Shown: positions 41,632 through 50,239, counted from the first letter of the stretch. The stretch: 64,000 nt of DNA from Bacteroidales bacterium (GCA_017620015.1 JAFZRE010000001.1:99968-163967); one strand, 5' to 3'. The notes: a model not told the origin generated them from the sequence alone. Program-made: numbers and translations.

Positions 41632-42771
41632 ATGGACTTTGGATTATCAAAAACAGAAGTATTATTTCAGCAGATGATTAGAAGTTTTGCAGAAAACGAA
41701 GTAAAACCTTTGGCTGCAGAAATAGACGAAGAAGAAAGATTTCCGATTGAGACCGTCGAGAAGATGGGAAAATTAGGAATTATGGGAATTCCGGTACCGA
41801 CACAGTACGGCGGAGCCGGTGGAAATTATAAACTCTATGCTATGGCTGTCGAAGAGCTTTCGAGATGCTGCGCTACTACCGGTATCGTGGTTTCGGCTCA
41901 CACTTCGCTTTGCATCGGCCCTATCTTGGAATACGGAACCGAAGAGCAGAAGATGAAGTACTTGCCAAAACTCGCAAGCGGTCAGTGGATTGGTGCTTTC
42001 GGTCTTACCGAGCCTAACGCTGGTACAGATGCATCAGGTCAGCAGACTACTGCAGTCCTCGACGGTGACCACTGGGTTCTCAACGGAACCAAGATCTTCA
42101 TCACCAACGCAGGCAACGCTGATGTTTACATCGTAATCGCAATGACCGACAAGTCGTTGGGAACAAAGGGCATTTCGGCTTTCATAGTTGAAAAGGGCTT
42201 CCCGGGATTCTCAATCGGCAAGAAGGAAAAGAAGATGGGTATCCGCGGTTCGTCAACCTGCGAACTTATTTTCGAAAACTGCATTGTTCCTAAGGAAAAC
42301 CAGCTCGGCGAACTCGGAAAGGGCTTCAAGGTTGCAATGACCACCCTCGACGGCGGACGTATCGGTGTTGCTTCTCAGGCTCTCGGTATTGCACAAGGTG
42401 CTATGGACGAAACTGTTAAGTACACAAAGGAACGCAAGCAGTTCGGAAAGTCGATTTCTCAGTTCCAGAACACCCAGTTCCAGCTCGCTGACCTCGAAAC
42501 CAGAATCGAAGCTGCAAGATTGCTCGTTTACAGCGCAGCCGACAAGAAGGACAAGCATGTTCCGTTCTCGGCAGACGCAGCAATGGCTAAGTTGTTCGCA
42601 GCAGAAACTGCAATGGAAATGACAACCAAGGCTGTTCAGTTCCACGGCGGTTACGGATACACTCGCGAATATCCTGTTGAAAGAATGATGAGAGACGCAA
42701 AGATTACCGAAATCTACGAAGGAACTTCGGAAGTTCAGAGAATGGTTATTTCTGGTAAGCTGTTAAAATAA
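41632..42771 (+). CDS. bcd: Short-chain acyl-CoA dehydrogenase (butyryl-CoA dehydrogenase type)
   Basis: 379 residues with all ACAD landmarks: FGLTEPNAGTDASG and IFITNAG for FAD binding, GGRIGVASQALGIAQGA, QFHGGYGYTREYPVERMMRDAKI, and the catalytic base Glu of IYEGTSE at residue 363, the position used by short- and medium-chain enzymes. It interconverts butyryl-CoA and crotonyl-CoA with electrons through ETF. etfB and etfA follow immediately. In anaerobes this Bcd-Etf pair usually runs in the reducing direction, possibly with electron bifurcation, which the sequence alone cannot show. Confidence 0.93.
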   Translation: MDFGLSKTEVLFQQMIRSFAENEVKPLAAEIDEEERFPIETVEKMGKLGIMGIPVPTQYGGAGGNYKLYAMAVEELSRCCATTGIVVSAHTSLCIGPILEYGTEEQKMKYLPKLASGQWIGAFGLTEPNAGTDASGQQTTAVLDGDHWVLNGTKIFITNAGNADVYIVIAMTDKSLGTKGISAFIVEKGFPGFSIGKKEKKMGIRGSSTCELIFENCIVPKENQLGELGKGFKVAMTTLDGGRIGVASQALGIAQGAMDETVKYTKERKQFGKSISQFQNTQFQLADLETRIEAARLLVYSAADKKDKHVPFSADAAMAKLFAAETAMEMTTKAVQFHGGYGYTREYPVERMMRDAKITEIYEGTSEVQRMVISGKLLK

Positions 42772-42798
42772 TTTTTCACTAACATTAAAATCAAGAAA

Positions 42799-43578
42799 AT
42801 GAATATAGTAGTTTGTATAAAGCAAGTACCGGATACCACCGAGGTAAAACTTGACCCGAAAACCGGAACACTTATCCGCGAAGGTATCCCCAGCATTATA
42901 AATCCCGACGACAAGGGAGCTCTTGAATTGGCTCTCCAGTTGAAAGACAAGTACAACGCACATGTAACCGTCCTCACAATGGGTCTTCCGCAGGCTGATG
43001 CAGCTTTGCGCGAAGCTTTGGCAATGGGCGTTGACCGTGCCATCCTCCTCACCGACCGCAAGCTCGGTGGTGCCGATACCCTTGCAACTTCGAGGGCTAT
43101 CGCAGGTGCTCTCCGCCAGATTGACTTCGACCTCATCCTCGCTGGCCGTCAGGCTATCGACGGTGATACCGCACAGGTTGGTCCGCAGATTGCAGAACAC
43201 CTCGGACTTCCGCAGGTTTCGTACCTCCTCGACCTCGAAGTCGATGGTAAGAAGTGCCGCGTAAAGAAGTCAACCGAAGAAGGTTACCAGATTCTCGAAA
43301 CCGAAATGCCATGCGTATTCACAGTTCTTGCAACTGCCAACAAGGCAAGGTATATGACAGTAAACGGAATCGTTGAGGCTTACAACCGCGAAGTTGAAAT
43401 CTGGAACGCCGACAAGACCGGAACAGATGAAAACCTCCTCGGTCTTAAGGGTTCTCCGACAAGAGTATTCAAGTCGTTCACCAAGGCTCTGAAGCCTGCA
43501 GGCGAAACCTACGAAGTTAGCCCAGAAGAAGCCGTTGACCTCATCATTAGCAAATTAAAAGAAAAATTCATCATTTAA
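42799..43578 (+). CDS. etfB: Electron transfer flavoprotein beta subunit
   Basis: 259 residues. The N-terminal MNIVVCIKQVPDTTEVKLD and the signature region AGRQAIDGDTAQVGPQIAEHLG are standard for EtfB. It forms the ETF heterodimer with the next gene's product and transfers electrons to or from Bcd. The gene starts 28 bases after bcd and ends 12 bases before etfA. Confidence 0.95.
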   Translation: MNIVVCIKQVPDTTEVKLDPKTGTLIREGIPSIINPDDKGALELALQLKDKYNAHVTVLTMGLPQADAALREALAMGVDRAILLTDRKLGGADTLATSRAIAGALRQIDFDLILAGRQAIDGDTAQVGPQIAEHLGLPQVSYLLDLEVDGKKCRVKKSTEEGYQILETEMPCVFTVLATANKARYMTVNGIVEAYNREVEIWNADKTGTDENLLGLKGSPTRVFKSFTKALKPAGETYEVSPEEAVDLIISKLKEKFII

Positions 43579-43590
43579 TAGGATACCAAT

Positions 43591-44601
43591 ATGGATAAAT
43601 CAGAATATAAAAACGTATACGTTTTCATCGAACAGCGCGACAACGTAATACAGAAGGTTGCATTGGAACTGTTGGGCAAGGCTCACGACTTGGCAGGAGC
43701 ACTCAACGAGAAGGTTTACGCAGTCCTCTTGGGACACAACATCGCCGACAAGGCACAGGAACTCATCGCTTACGGTGCAGACCATGTACTGCTCGCTGAA
43801 GATGAATGCTTGAAGGACTATATCACCGAGCCTTACACTCAGGCTATCACCCAGATAATCCACGACTACAAGCCAAGTATCTTCCTCATTGGCGCAACTA
43901 CAATCGGTCGTGACCTAGGTCCACGTCTGTCGGCTCGTATAACCACAGGTCTTACAGCAGACTGCACCAAGCTCGACATTTCGGAAGACACCAAGGAACT
44001 TATGATGACCCGTCCTGCTTTCGGCGGAAACATCATGGCTACCATCATGTGTACAAATCACCGTCCACAGATGTCAACCGTTCGTCCGGGCGTTATGCAG
44101 AAGATGGCAAAGGACACCTCGAGAAAGGGCGAAGTTGAGAATGTAAAGATTAATTTCGACAAGTCGAAGTTCAAAGTAAAACTTCTTGAAAATGTTAAGG
44201 TTACCTCTAACAAGGTTGATATTGCAGACGCAAAGATTCTTGTATCGGGTGGTCGTGGCGTTGGAAATAAGGAAGGTTTCGAAATGCTCGGCAAGTTGGC
44301 TGAAGTTCTTCACGGCGAAGTTTCATCGTCGAGAGCAATGGTTGACGCAGGCGTTATGCCTCACGACCGTCAGGTTGGCCAGACCGGTAAGACCGTTCGT
44401 CCTAACCTCTACATTGCAAACGGTATTTCGGGCGCAATCCAGCACCTTGCAGGTATGGAAGAGTCGGAATTCATCATTGCAATCAACAAGGACAAGTTTG
44501 CACCTATATTTAAAGTAGCAGACCTCGGTATTGTAGGCGACCTCTACAAGATTATCCCTCTGCTCACCGAAAGACTGAAATTCGAACTGGAAAACAGATA
44601 A
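43591..44601 (+). CDS. etfA: Electron transfer flavoprotein alpha subunit
   Basis: 336 residues. The FAD-binding C-terminal half is intact (SGGRGVGNKEGFEML; DAGVMPHDRQVGQTGKTVRP; YIANGISGAIQHLAGM). The N-terminal part contains IGATTIGRDLGPRLSARI. It is the partner of EtfB and Bcd. Confidence 0.95.
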   Translation: MDKSEYKNVYVFIEQRDNVIQKVALELLGKAHDLAGALNEKVYAVLLGHNIADKAQELIAYGADHVLLAEDECLKDYITEPYTQAITQIIHDYKPSIFLIGATTIGRDLGPRLSARITTGLTADCTKLDISEDTKELMMTRPAFGGNIMATIMCTNHRPQMSTVRPGVMQKMAKDTSRKGEVENVKINFDKSKFKVKLLENVKVTSNKVDIADAKILVSGGRGVGNKEGFEMLGKLAEVLHGEVSSSRAMVDAGVMPHDRQVGQTGKTVRPNLYIANGISGAIQHLAGMEESEFIIAINKDKFAPIFKVADLGIVGDLYKIIPLLTERLKFELENR

Positions 44602-44621
44602 TTAACTAAAAAAAATTACGT

Positions 44622-45299
44622 ATGATGGATAAAAATCAAATTAGAGAAACTATCGCAAAGAGAGTGGCTCTCGAACTCCACGACGGCGATGTTGTCAATT
44701 TGGGTATCGGATTGCCTACAATGGTTCCGAACTATCTGCCAAAAGGCGTAAAATTGTACCTCCAGAGCGAGAACGGTATCCTCGGAATGGGACCGAAACC
44801 CGCCGAAGGCGAACAGGACGAACACATAATCGATGCTGGTGGCGGATACGCTTCAGTTCTTCCCGACGGAGCAACATTCAGCTCGGCTCATTCGTTCGAA
44901 ATCATCCGTGGCGGACATGTGGATGCTACCATCCTCGGCGCTATGCAGGTTGACGAAGAAGGAAACCTTGCAAACTGGATGATTCCTGGCAAACTTACCC
45001 CGGGTATGGGCGGCGCAATGGACCTCGTTGTTGGTGCTAAGCGCGTTATCGTTGCTATGGAACACACCCAGAAGGGCAACTTCAAGATATTGCACAAGTG
45101 CAACCTCCCGCTCACAGCTGCAAAGCAGGTTAACCTCATCGTTACCGAAATGGGCGTAATGGAAGTTACCGACAAGGGTATCGTACTGAAGGAATACAAC
45201 ACCGAATTCGGCGACAAGGATACCGCAGTTGCAGCTATCCAGGCAGCAACCGAGGCTACCCTCATCATCGACCCGAACCTCAAGCCAATGGTTTTCTAA
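44622..45299 (+). CDS. CoA-transferase subunit B (acetate/acetoacetate/butyrate type)
   Basis: 225 residues of the family I CoA-transferase beta subunit (AtoA/ScoB/CtfB). The catalytic Glu is in [10 protein letters not shown] (residue 50), with VNLGIGLPT near the N terminus and [20 protein letters not shown] following. Such enzymes are alpha-beta heterodimers, but no alpha subunit is encoded beside it, so its partner must lie elsewhere or be missing. In this operon it would exchange CoA between acetoacetate or butyrate and acetate. Confidence 0.9.
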   Translation: MMDKNQIRETIAKRVALELHDGDVVNLGIGLPTMVPNYLPKGVKLYLQSENGILGMGPKPAEGEQDEHIIDAGGGYASVLPDGATFSSAHSFEIIRGGHVDATILGAMQVDEEGNLANWMIPGKLTPGMGGAMDLVVGAKRVIVAMEHTQKGNFKILHKCNLPLTAAKQVNLIVTEMGVMEVTDKGIVLKEYNTEFGDKDTAVAAIQAATEATLIIDPNLKPMVF

Positions 45300-45310
45300 A
45301 CAAGTTGACT

Positions 45311-45718
45311 ATGAGCAAGATAAAATTGGGCGACACCTACACAGAAAAGGTAAGGTACACGCAGGCTAATGTTGACACTTTCGCACAGATTAGCGGCGAC
45401 AACAACCCCATACACATCAACCCCGAGTATGCTTCGAAGAGCATATTCGGGCGTTGCATTGTACACGGATTCTTCGCAGGTGCAGTGTTCTCGAAGGTTT
45501 TCGGAACACAGTGGCCGGGCGAAGGTACTATCTACCTGTACCAGGAAATGAAATTCATGTCACCGGTATTCGTAGAGCAAGACTACAATGCAGTGTTCGA
45601 AGTTGTTGAACTCGACGAGGTTAAGCACCGCGGAACAATCAAGTGCACCCTTCAGGATGCCGACGGAAAGGTCGCAATAGCTGGAACAGCAAAATTATTA
45701 AATGCAGAAAGATTTTAA
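45311..45718 (+). CDS. MaoC-like (R)-specific enoyl-CoA hydratase
   Basis: 135 residues from ATG 45311 (an earlier TTG at 45305 is less likely). The hot-dog-fold hydratase motif is complete: SGDNNPIHINPEYA, with catalytic Asp and His, then FGRCIVHGFFAG. PhaJ-type members hydrate crotonyl-CoA to (R)-3-hydroxybutyryl-CoA or run the reverse reaction. It lies between the CoA-transferase and an SDR reductase, which suits a four-carbon pathway with the (R) isomer. Confidence 0.88.
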   Translation: MSKIKLGDTYTEKVRYTQANVDTFAQISGDNNPIHINPEYASKSIFGRCIVHGFFAGAVFSKVFGTQWPGEGTIYLYQEMKFMSPVFVEQDYNAVFEVVELDEVKHRGTIKCTLQDADGKVAIAGTAKLLNAERF

Positions 45719-45730
45719 AAAATTAACACA

Positions 45731-46474
45731 ATGAAAAGATTGGAAAATAGAGTAGCTATCATCACTGGCGGAACCGCTGGTATTGGCGCAGCTACCGCCA
45801 TCAGATTCGCACAGGAAGGCGCAAAGGTTATTCTTTGGGCTCGTAACGCAGAAAGAGGCAATGCTTTCATCGAAAAGATGAAGGGAATGGGCCTTGAAGC
45901 TGAATTCGACGCTATCGACTCGAGCAACTACGAGGCAGTTTGCGAAGCAGCAAAGAGAGTTAACGACAAGTACGGAAAGATTGATATCCTCATCAACAAC
46001 GCAGGTATCACCAACGACAGCACCTTGAAGAAGATGACTATCGAACAATGGCAGCAGGTTATCGACATCAACCTCAGCGGAAGCTTCTACTGCATAAAGG
46101 CTATCACTCCTTACATGCTCGAAAAGGGCTACGGCCGTATCGTAAACGCATCGTCGGTTGTTGCTTTGTACGGTAACTTCGGACAGACCAACTATGTAGC
46201 AACAAAGGCTGGTCTTATCGGTATGACCAAGACTTTGGCTCGCGAACTTGGCAAGAAGGGCATCACTGTAAACGCAGTTGCTCCTGGTTTCATCGAAACC
46301 GACATGGTTGCCAAGATGCCCGAAAATGTACTTGACGGCATGAGAGCAAAGGTTCCGGTAGGTCGTTTGGGACAGCCAGAAGAAATTGCATCTGCATACC
46401 TGTTCCTCGCCAGCGAAGAGGCTGCATACATCAACGGTGCAACCTTGAGCGTTGACGGCGGTATGACAATCTAA
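45731..46474 (+). CDS. SDR 3-oxoacyl-[ACP/CoA] reductase (FabG/PhaB-like)
   Basis: 247 residues. The Rossmann motif GGTAGIG, NNAG, and the catalytic set Ser (NASSVVALYG), Tyr and Lys (TNYVATKAG) are present, and the C terminus INGATLSVDGGM is classical. It resembles both FabG and the acetoacetyl-CoA reductase PhaB. The operon, with a PhaJ-like hydratase and Bcd-Etf, favours acetoacetyl-CoA to (R)-3-hydroxybutyryl-CoA using NAD(P)H. It is the last gene of the operon, followed by repeats and a terminator. Confidence 0.88.
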   Translation: MKRLENRVAIITGGTAGIGAATAIRFAQEGAKVILWARNAERGNAFIEKMKGMGLEAEFDAIDSSNYEAVCEAAKRVNDKYGKIDILINNAGITNDSTLKKMTIEQWQQVIDINLSGSFYCIKAITPYMLEKGYGRIVNASSVVALYGNFGQTNYVATKAGLIGMTKTLARELGKKGITVNAVAPGFIETDMVAKMPENVLDGMRAKVPVGRLGQPEEIASAYLFLASEEAAYINGATLSVDGGMTI

Positions 46475-46535
46475 TTGACAATTGATAATTGACAATTAAC
46501 AATGGACAATTTGTAGGGTCGTTGCGAGCAACGAC
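46473..46535. repeat. AT-rich ATTGACAATT repeats followed by a REP-like palindrome
   Basis: 46473-46510 holds tandem AATTGACAATTGATAATTG-type units in inverse orientation to the copies at 34.1 and 35.2 kb. 46518-46535 is the palindrome GTCGTTGCGAGCAACGAC, differing by one base pair from the copy inside the RAYT gene. Confidence 0.75.
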
Positions 46536-46558
46536 AACTGCAAATGAACAAAAAATAC

Positions 46559-46591
46559 AGAAGCTCCCGATTAAATTCGGGGCTTCTTTTT
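46559..46591 (+). terminator. Intrinsic terminator of the acyl-CoA operon
   Basis: Stem AGAAGCTCCCGA / TTCGGGGCTTCT with loop TTAAA, followed by TTTTT. After it, 46609-46628 holds a small palindromic GACTGAGCGTAGTCGAAGTC sequence of a type common in Bacteroidota intergenic DNA. Confidence 0.8.
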
Positions 46592-46687
46592 GAAAAAAAA
46601 ACACCGCTGACTGAGCGTAGTCGAAGTCAAGGACAAGACAAAACTCATTCAGCATAAACATACATAAAGCGATTTTGCTTTTTTCTT

Positions 46688-46806
46688 CTCGTTGAAAAAT
46701 TTGGCGATTTAAAATGCGAGTGAAGAATAAGTGAATGATTGCGCATTATGCGTGAACTTTCATCTTATTTCGTACTCACTGGGTTACGCCAAATACCTTC
46801 AACGAG
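46688..46806. repeat. Long imperfect palindrome (about 118 nt) upstream of the RiPP precursor
   Basis: The outer arms CTCGTTGAAAAATTTGGCG (46688-46706) and CGCCAAATACCTTCAACGAG (46787-46806) pair almost fully. Inner parts also pair in patches, and the centre GCGCATTATGCG closes the structure. It could form one long hairpin in DNA or RNA. It lies about 105 bases upstream of the precursor gene, and no credible gene was seen between the terminator at 46591 and 46912. Confidence 0.6.
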
Positions 46807-46911
46807 CGGATATTAGAAAGTATCACGCTTTTTTTATGGAGTTTTTTGAAGGAAAAAGGAGTAAGCCGAAAATCCTACAAAGAGTAGGCATAATGCTTAA
46901 ATTATATTACT

Positions 46912-47097
46912 ATGAAAGAATATAAGAAAGCTGAATTGATTGCCAAGAACCTTCCTACTGGCTCTTATGCAGCAGGTTGTCCTACAGGTCGAAGGTCATG
47001 TGTTCCTGACTGGCTCGAAGGAAAAGACCAATGGGGTAACCCTAAACAATTGCATAAAAGTGTTGGTGGATGTCAAATGTGCGAAGTCGTTTCGTAA
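46912..47097 (+). CDS. Candidate Cys-rich RiPP precursor peptide
   Basis: 61 residues. An N-terminal leader-like part (MKEYKKAELIAKNLPTGSYA) is followed by AAGCPTGRRSC, a charged and aromatic middle (WLEGKDQWGNPKQLH) and a closing GGCQMC, giving four cysteines at about residues 24, 31, 55 and 58. It lies ahead of genes for a membrane protein and an RRE-containing radical SAM/SPASM enzyme, the usual layout for a precursor and its maturase. A hairpin-T5 attenuator follows the stop. I infer a radical-SAM-modified peptide, with thioether or other crosslinks at the Cys residues. The family is not certain. Confidence 0.72.
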   Translation: MKEYKKAELIAKNLPTGSYAAGCPTGRRSCVPDWLEGKDQWGNPKQLHKSVGGCQMCEVVS

Positions 47098-47114
47098 TTG
47101 CAATCAATTTGATG

Positions 47115-47144
47115 GAGTCCGTCAGGAAATGACGGATTCTTTTT
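47115..47144 (+). terminator. Terminator/attenuator between precursor and maturation genes
   Basis: Stem GAGTCCGTCA (47115-47124) / TGACGGATTC (47130-47139), loop GGAAA, then TTTTT. Such partial terminators often raise precursor mRNA above enzyme mRNA in RiPP operons. Confidence 0.75.
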
Positions 47145-47157
47145 AAACAATAAAACA

Positions 47158-47925
47158 ATGAAAATAACTATTGATACAGAAGAAAACAAATTAAACGATA
47201 TTGAACGGCAATTGCACGAGCAATATGCAATAAACAACAATTCGAAGTTGGGAACTGTAGTGTCCCTTATGGTGGGATTGTTTGTAGTTATCGGATTCTA
47301 CGGCAAAGTATTTATGGAGTCAAGCTATTTTTTTGAATCTACCGAAAATGATGTTTATAGTTTGGGGGATTTATGTATTGCTGCAATTTGCGCATACATA
47401 GCCTTGGGAATAATGGCATATATATGCATCTATCAGGGAATCAATCAGCGTTGCGAACAGTTTATCGTATGGTCTATTCGCAAGAAATTTTACGGAAATT
47501 ACAATAATCCTAAAATATTCCCTAACAACTACGTACCTTTTGGGAAAAAGGGTATTGACATAATTCAAGGACTATATGGCGAATTTGTATATATTATTTC
47601 TTATGTTGCACGAATTGTTTTGTTTAGTTTGCTTTTTAAAATAGTACTTAACATTATTGAACTTCATAATTTTGACACTTGCAATTTTTCATGGTTCGGA
47701 TTTATCTTATGCTTTATAACATTGACATTACACATACTCTCTTGTTATATATGTAATGTATGTTTTAATGAAGGGGTGGAAAAATATATTATGTTATCAA
47801 AAGAATACGAACAAAATGTTGTTGCAGAAACAATCCCTTGTCGGAAAATACTCGCATATATTGTAAAACCCACAATAATAAGTATGCTAAAAAAAGTGGT
47901 GTTATGCTTAATTCATAGAAAATAA
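47158..47925 (+). CDS. Multi-pass membrane protein of the RiPP cluster
   Basis: 255 residues with four clear TM segments: LGTVVSLMVGLFVVIGFYG (residues about 32-50), LCIAAICAYIALGIMAYICIY, IISYVARIVLFSLLFKIVLNII, and WFGFILCFITLTLHILSCYICNV. No transporter or protease motif is visible. Base composition is AT-rich compared with the flanking metabolic genes. It could be an immunity or export protein for the neighbouring peptide, by position only. Confidence 0.65.
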   Translation: MKITIDTEENKLNDIERQLHEQYAINNNSKLGTVVSLMVGLFVVIGFYGKVFMESSYFFESTENDVYSLGDLCIAAICAYIALGIMAYICIYQGINQRCEQFIVWSIRKKFYGNYNNPKIFPNNYVPFGKKGIDIIQGLYGEFVYIISYVARIVLFSLLFKIVLNIIELHNFDTCNFSWFGFILCFITLTLHILSCYICNVCFNEGVEKYIMLSKEYEQNVVAETIPCRKILAYIVKPTIISMLKKVVLCLIHRK

Positions 47926-47999
47926 ACATTATATATCAATGGTTTTCAAGGGAAAGATGCTGTTTTTGCATTTATTAAATATAAATTAAAAGATAATAG

Positions 48000-49466
48000 A
48001 TGAAATTTAAACAATCAAAAAATACATTTATCCGCACAACAGAAAGGTACGGATACATTACAAACCAACTGACTCGGCACGACCGCACCTACAATGAAAC
48101 AGGAGCGGAATTTTTGAAGCATATAAGCCGTGAAGCACAGGATGTTGAAGCTATAGTTGATAGTCTTTTGAGAATCTACAAGAATGTTGACCGAGAGGAA
48201 TTGTTCTGCGACTTTACTGAGTTTATCACAGACCTTGCCGAAGACCATTTCGTAGTTATTGGTGAAACAGAGAAAGAACTTGATGAAAAAGACCAGTCTT
48301 TCACGTATGCAATTGATAATCCCAAAACTTTAGCTTCTGATTTCTCACAGAAAACGAAGAAAAAAGGACTTGAAAACACACAAGACTTTTTCCTTGAGGA
48401 AGTGCAAGGACATCCATTGATTTCCAATATTCAATTTGAGTTGTCAAGTCGCTGTAACGAAAGGTGCATACATTGCTACATCCCCAATAGCAAGAAGAAC
48501 AAAGGTTCTGATATGCCACTAGAAAAAGTGAAAAGCATACTGGACGAGTTTGCCACAATGGGAGGACTGCATGTGACACTTTCTGGCGGTGAAGCATTTT
48601 TACACAAGGATTTGATAGAGATATGCAGGTATTGTAGAGAGAAAGACTTGAAGATTTCAATACTTTCAAATCTTATTTCGTTGCGAGAAGACCAGATTCC
48701 TGCATTAAAGGAAGTAAACCTCTCTTTGATACAGACTTCGCTGTACAGTATGAATCCAGGAATTCACGACTACATCACAACAGTTAAAGGTTCGCACGCA
48801 AAGACAAAGGCAGCCATAGAATTACTTGTAAAAAACGACATTCCAGTACAGATTTCGTGTCCAATAATGAAAGCAAACCGCAAAGGCTACGCAGATGTGT
48901 TGGAATATGCCAAGAATTTAAAAATAAAGGCACAAACCGACTACATTATGATGGCACAAGCCAACTTTTGTACGGATAACCTTGCCAATCGTATCTCTAT
49001 AGAGGAAACTGAGGAACTATTACGCGATATAATAGAACACGACATCAATTATAAGAAGATGTTGGAAGAAAAGCCACCAGTAAGCGACTTTATCGCTCTG
49101 GATTTTGAGCGCTACAAGAAACAGCGTGTCTGTGGTGTTGGATACGATAATTGTTGCATTACAGTAAACGGAGATGTATATCCTTGTGCAGGTTGGCAAT
49201 CTTATGTTTTGGGCAATGTATATAATCAGTCGCTAAAGGAGATTTGGGAAGAAAGTCCAAAAGTTAAAGAACTTCGCAAGATTACGCAAGCCTCGTTTCC
49301 TCAATGCTTAAAATGTGAAGACCGTGATTTCTGTGCTCGCTGTCTTGTTCGCAACTACAACGAGAGCGGTGGCGATATGTTCAAGATAAACGAACATTTC
49401 TGCAAGGTTGCTTCTCTGAACAAAAAGTTAGTGGAAGAATATGTGGCAAAGGGATTTATAAAATAG
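48000..49466 (+). CDS. Radical SAM/SPASM peptide maturase with N-terminal RRE (PqqD-like) domain
   Basis: 488 residues. Residues about 1-90 look like a PqqD-like RiPP recognition element (RTTERYGYITNQLTRHDRTYNETGAEFL region). The radical SAM cluster motif is CNERCIHC (Cys152, 156, 159), with SGGEAF for SAM. The C-terminal SPASM region supplies many cysteines (RVCGVGYDNCCITVNGDVYPCAGW; CLKCEDRDFCARC; HFCKVA) for auxiliary Fe-S clusters. Such enzymes install thioether or C-C crosslinks in peptides held by the RRE. The candidate substrate is the 61-residue Cys-rich peptide upstream. Confidence 0.9.
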   Translation: MKFKQSKNTFIRTTERYGYITNQLTRHDRTYNETGAEFLKHISREAQDVEAIVDSLLRIYKNVDREELFCDFTEFITDLAEDHFVVIGETEKELDEKDQSFTYAIDNPKTLASDFSQKTKKKGLENTQDFFLEEVQGHPLISNIQFELSSRCNERCIHCYIPNSKKNKGSDMPLEKVKSILDEFATMGGLHVTLSGGEAFLHKDLIEICRYCREKDLKISILSNLISLREDQIPALKEVNLSLIQTSLYSMNPGIHDYITTVKGSHAKTKAAIELLVKNDIPVQISCPIMKANRKGYADVLEYAKNLKIKAQTDYIMMAQANFCTDNLANRISIEETEELLRDIIEHDINYKKMLEEKPPVSDFIALDFERYKKQRVCGVGYDNCCITVNGDVYPCAGWQSYVLGNVYNQSLKEIWEESPKVKELRKITQASFPQCLKCEDRDFCARCLVRNYNESGGDMFKINEHFCKVASLNKKLVEEYVAKGFIK

Positions 49467-49470
49467 CATA

Positions 49471-50229
49471 ATGCCGATTTTTGATGCACATATCCATATA
49501 GGGCAGTTTCGAGAACAATATGCTTCGCCGCAGGAAGTTGTAGATTTATTATCTTCTGTAGGCGTTGAGCGTTTTGCCGTGTCGTCAACCACTACTTGTG
49601 AAGGTAACTATGCAAAGGTTATTGATGAGATGCTTGAAATGCAGGATTTTGCAAAAAATAGAATGTCGGCAGTATTGTGGTTGCTTCCTCAGGCAATTTA
49701 CGACGGCACAATAGAACGTATGAACAATAGCGGGATAAACTGGCAGTGCCTAAAGATACATCCGCAGTTGCACCCATCATTTTGGAAAACTGCCGAAGCT
49801 CAAGATGACATTGCGAATATTGCAAATGAAATGCATTTGCCATTGCTTATTCATACAGGAGATTGCGACGGATGCTATCCCGAACAGTATGAGAATACAA
49901 TATCCCACAATCCCAATCTGCAAATAATTTTCGCACATGGTCGTCCTATAGAGCAGACAATTTCGCTTATGAAAAAGTATTCTAATGTTTGGACAGATAC
50001 TGCTTTTATGCCACTTGATAATATTGTTAGGCTTTGTCGCGAAGGATTATCTACACGCGTACTTTGGGGAACAGACTATCCAATTATAAAATACTATTAT
50101 CATAACGACGATATTAAAGCATATTATCTTGACCTTGTTTGTCTGTTAAAACACTCTATAGATCAATCCGATTTTGATTCTATTACATATCAAAACTTTG
50201 AACAAATATTCAATACGAAAACATTATAA
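49471..50229 (+). CDS. Amidohydrolase-2 family metal-dependent hydrolase in RiPP cluster
   Basis: 252 residues. Metal-binding motifs of the amidohydrolase superfamily: FDAHIHIG at the N terminus, LKIHPQLH, LLIHTGD, IIFAHGRP and WGTDYPI with the catalytic Asp. It starts 4 bases after the radical SAM gene, so it is certainly in the same operon. It may hydrolyse an amide or decarboxylate or deamidate part of the peptide as a tailoring step; the substrate is not readable from sequence. Confidence 0.85.
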   Translation: MPIFDAHIHIGQFREQYASPQEVVDLLSSVGVERFAVSSTTTCEGNYAKVIDEMLEMQDFAKNRMSAVLWLLPQAIYDGTIERMNNSGINWQCLKIHPQLHPSFWKTAEAQDDIANIANEMHLPLLIHTGDCDGCYPEQYENTISHNPNLQIIFAHGRPIEQTISLMKKYSNVWTDTAFMPLDNIVRLCREGLSTRVLWGTDYPIIKYYYHNDDIKAYYLDLVCLLKHSIDQSDFDSITYQNFEQIFNTKTL

Positions 50230-50239
50230 AAAAAAGAAT

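Noticed and set aside
46731..46925. 64-codon ORF just before the RiPP precursor
   Set aside because: It runs through the right arm of the long palindrome and overlaps the precursor start. Composition is not protein-like, and there is no start context.
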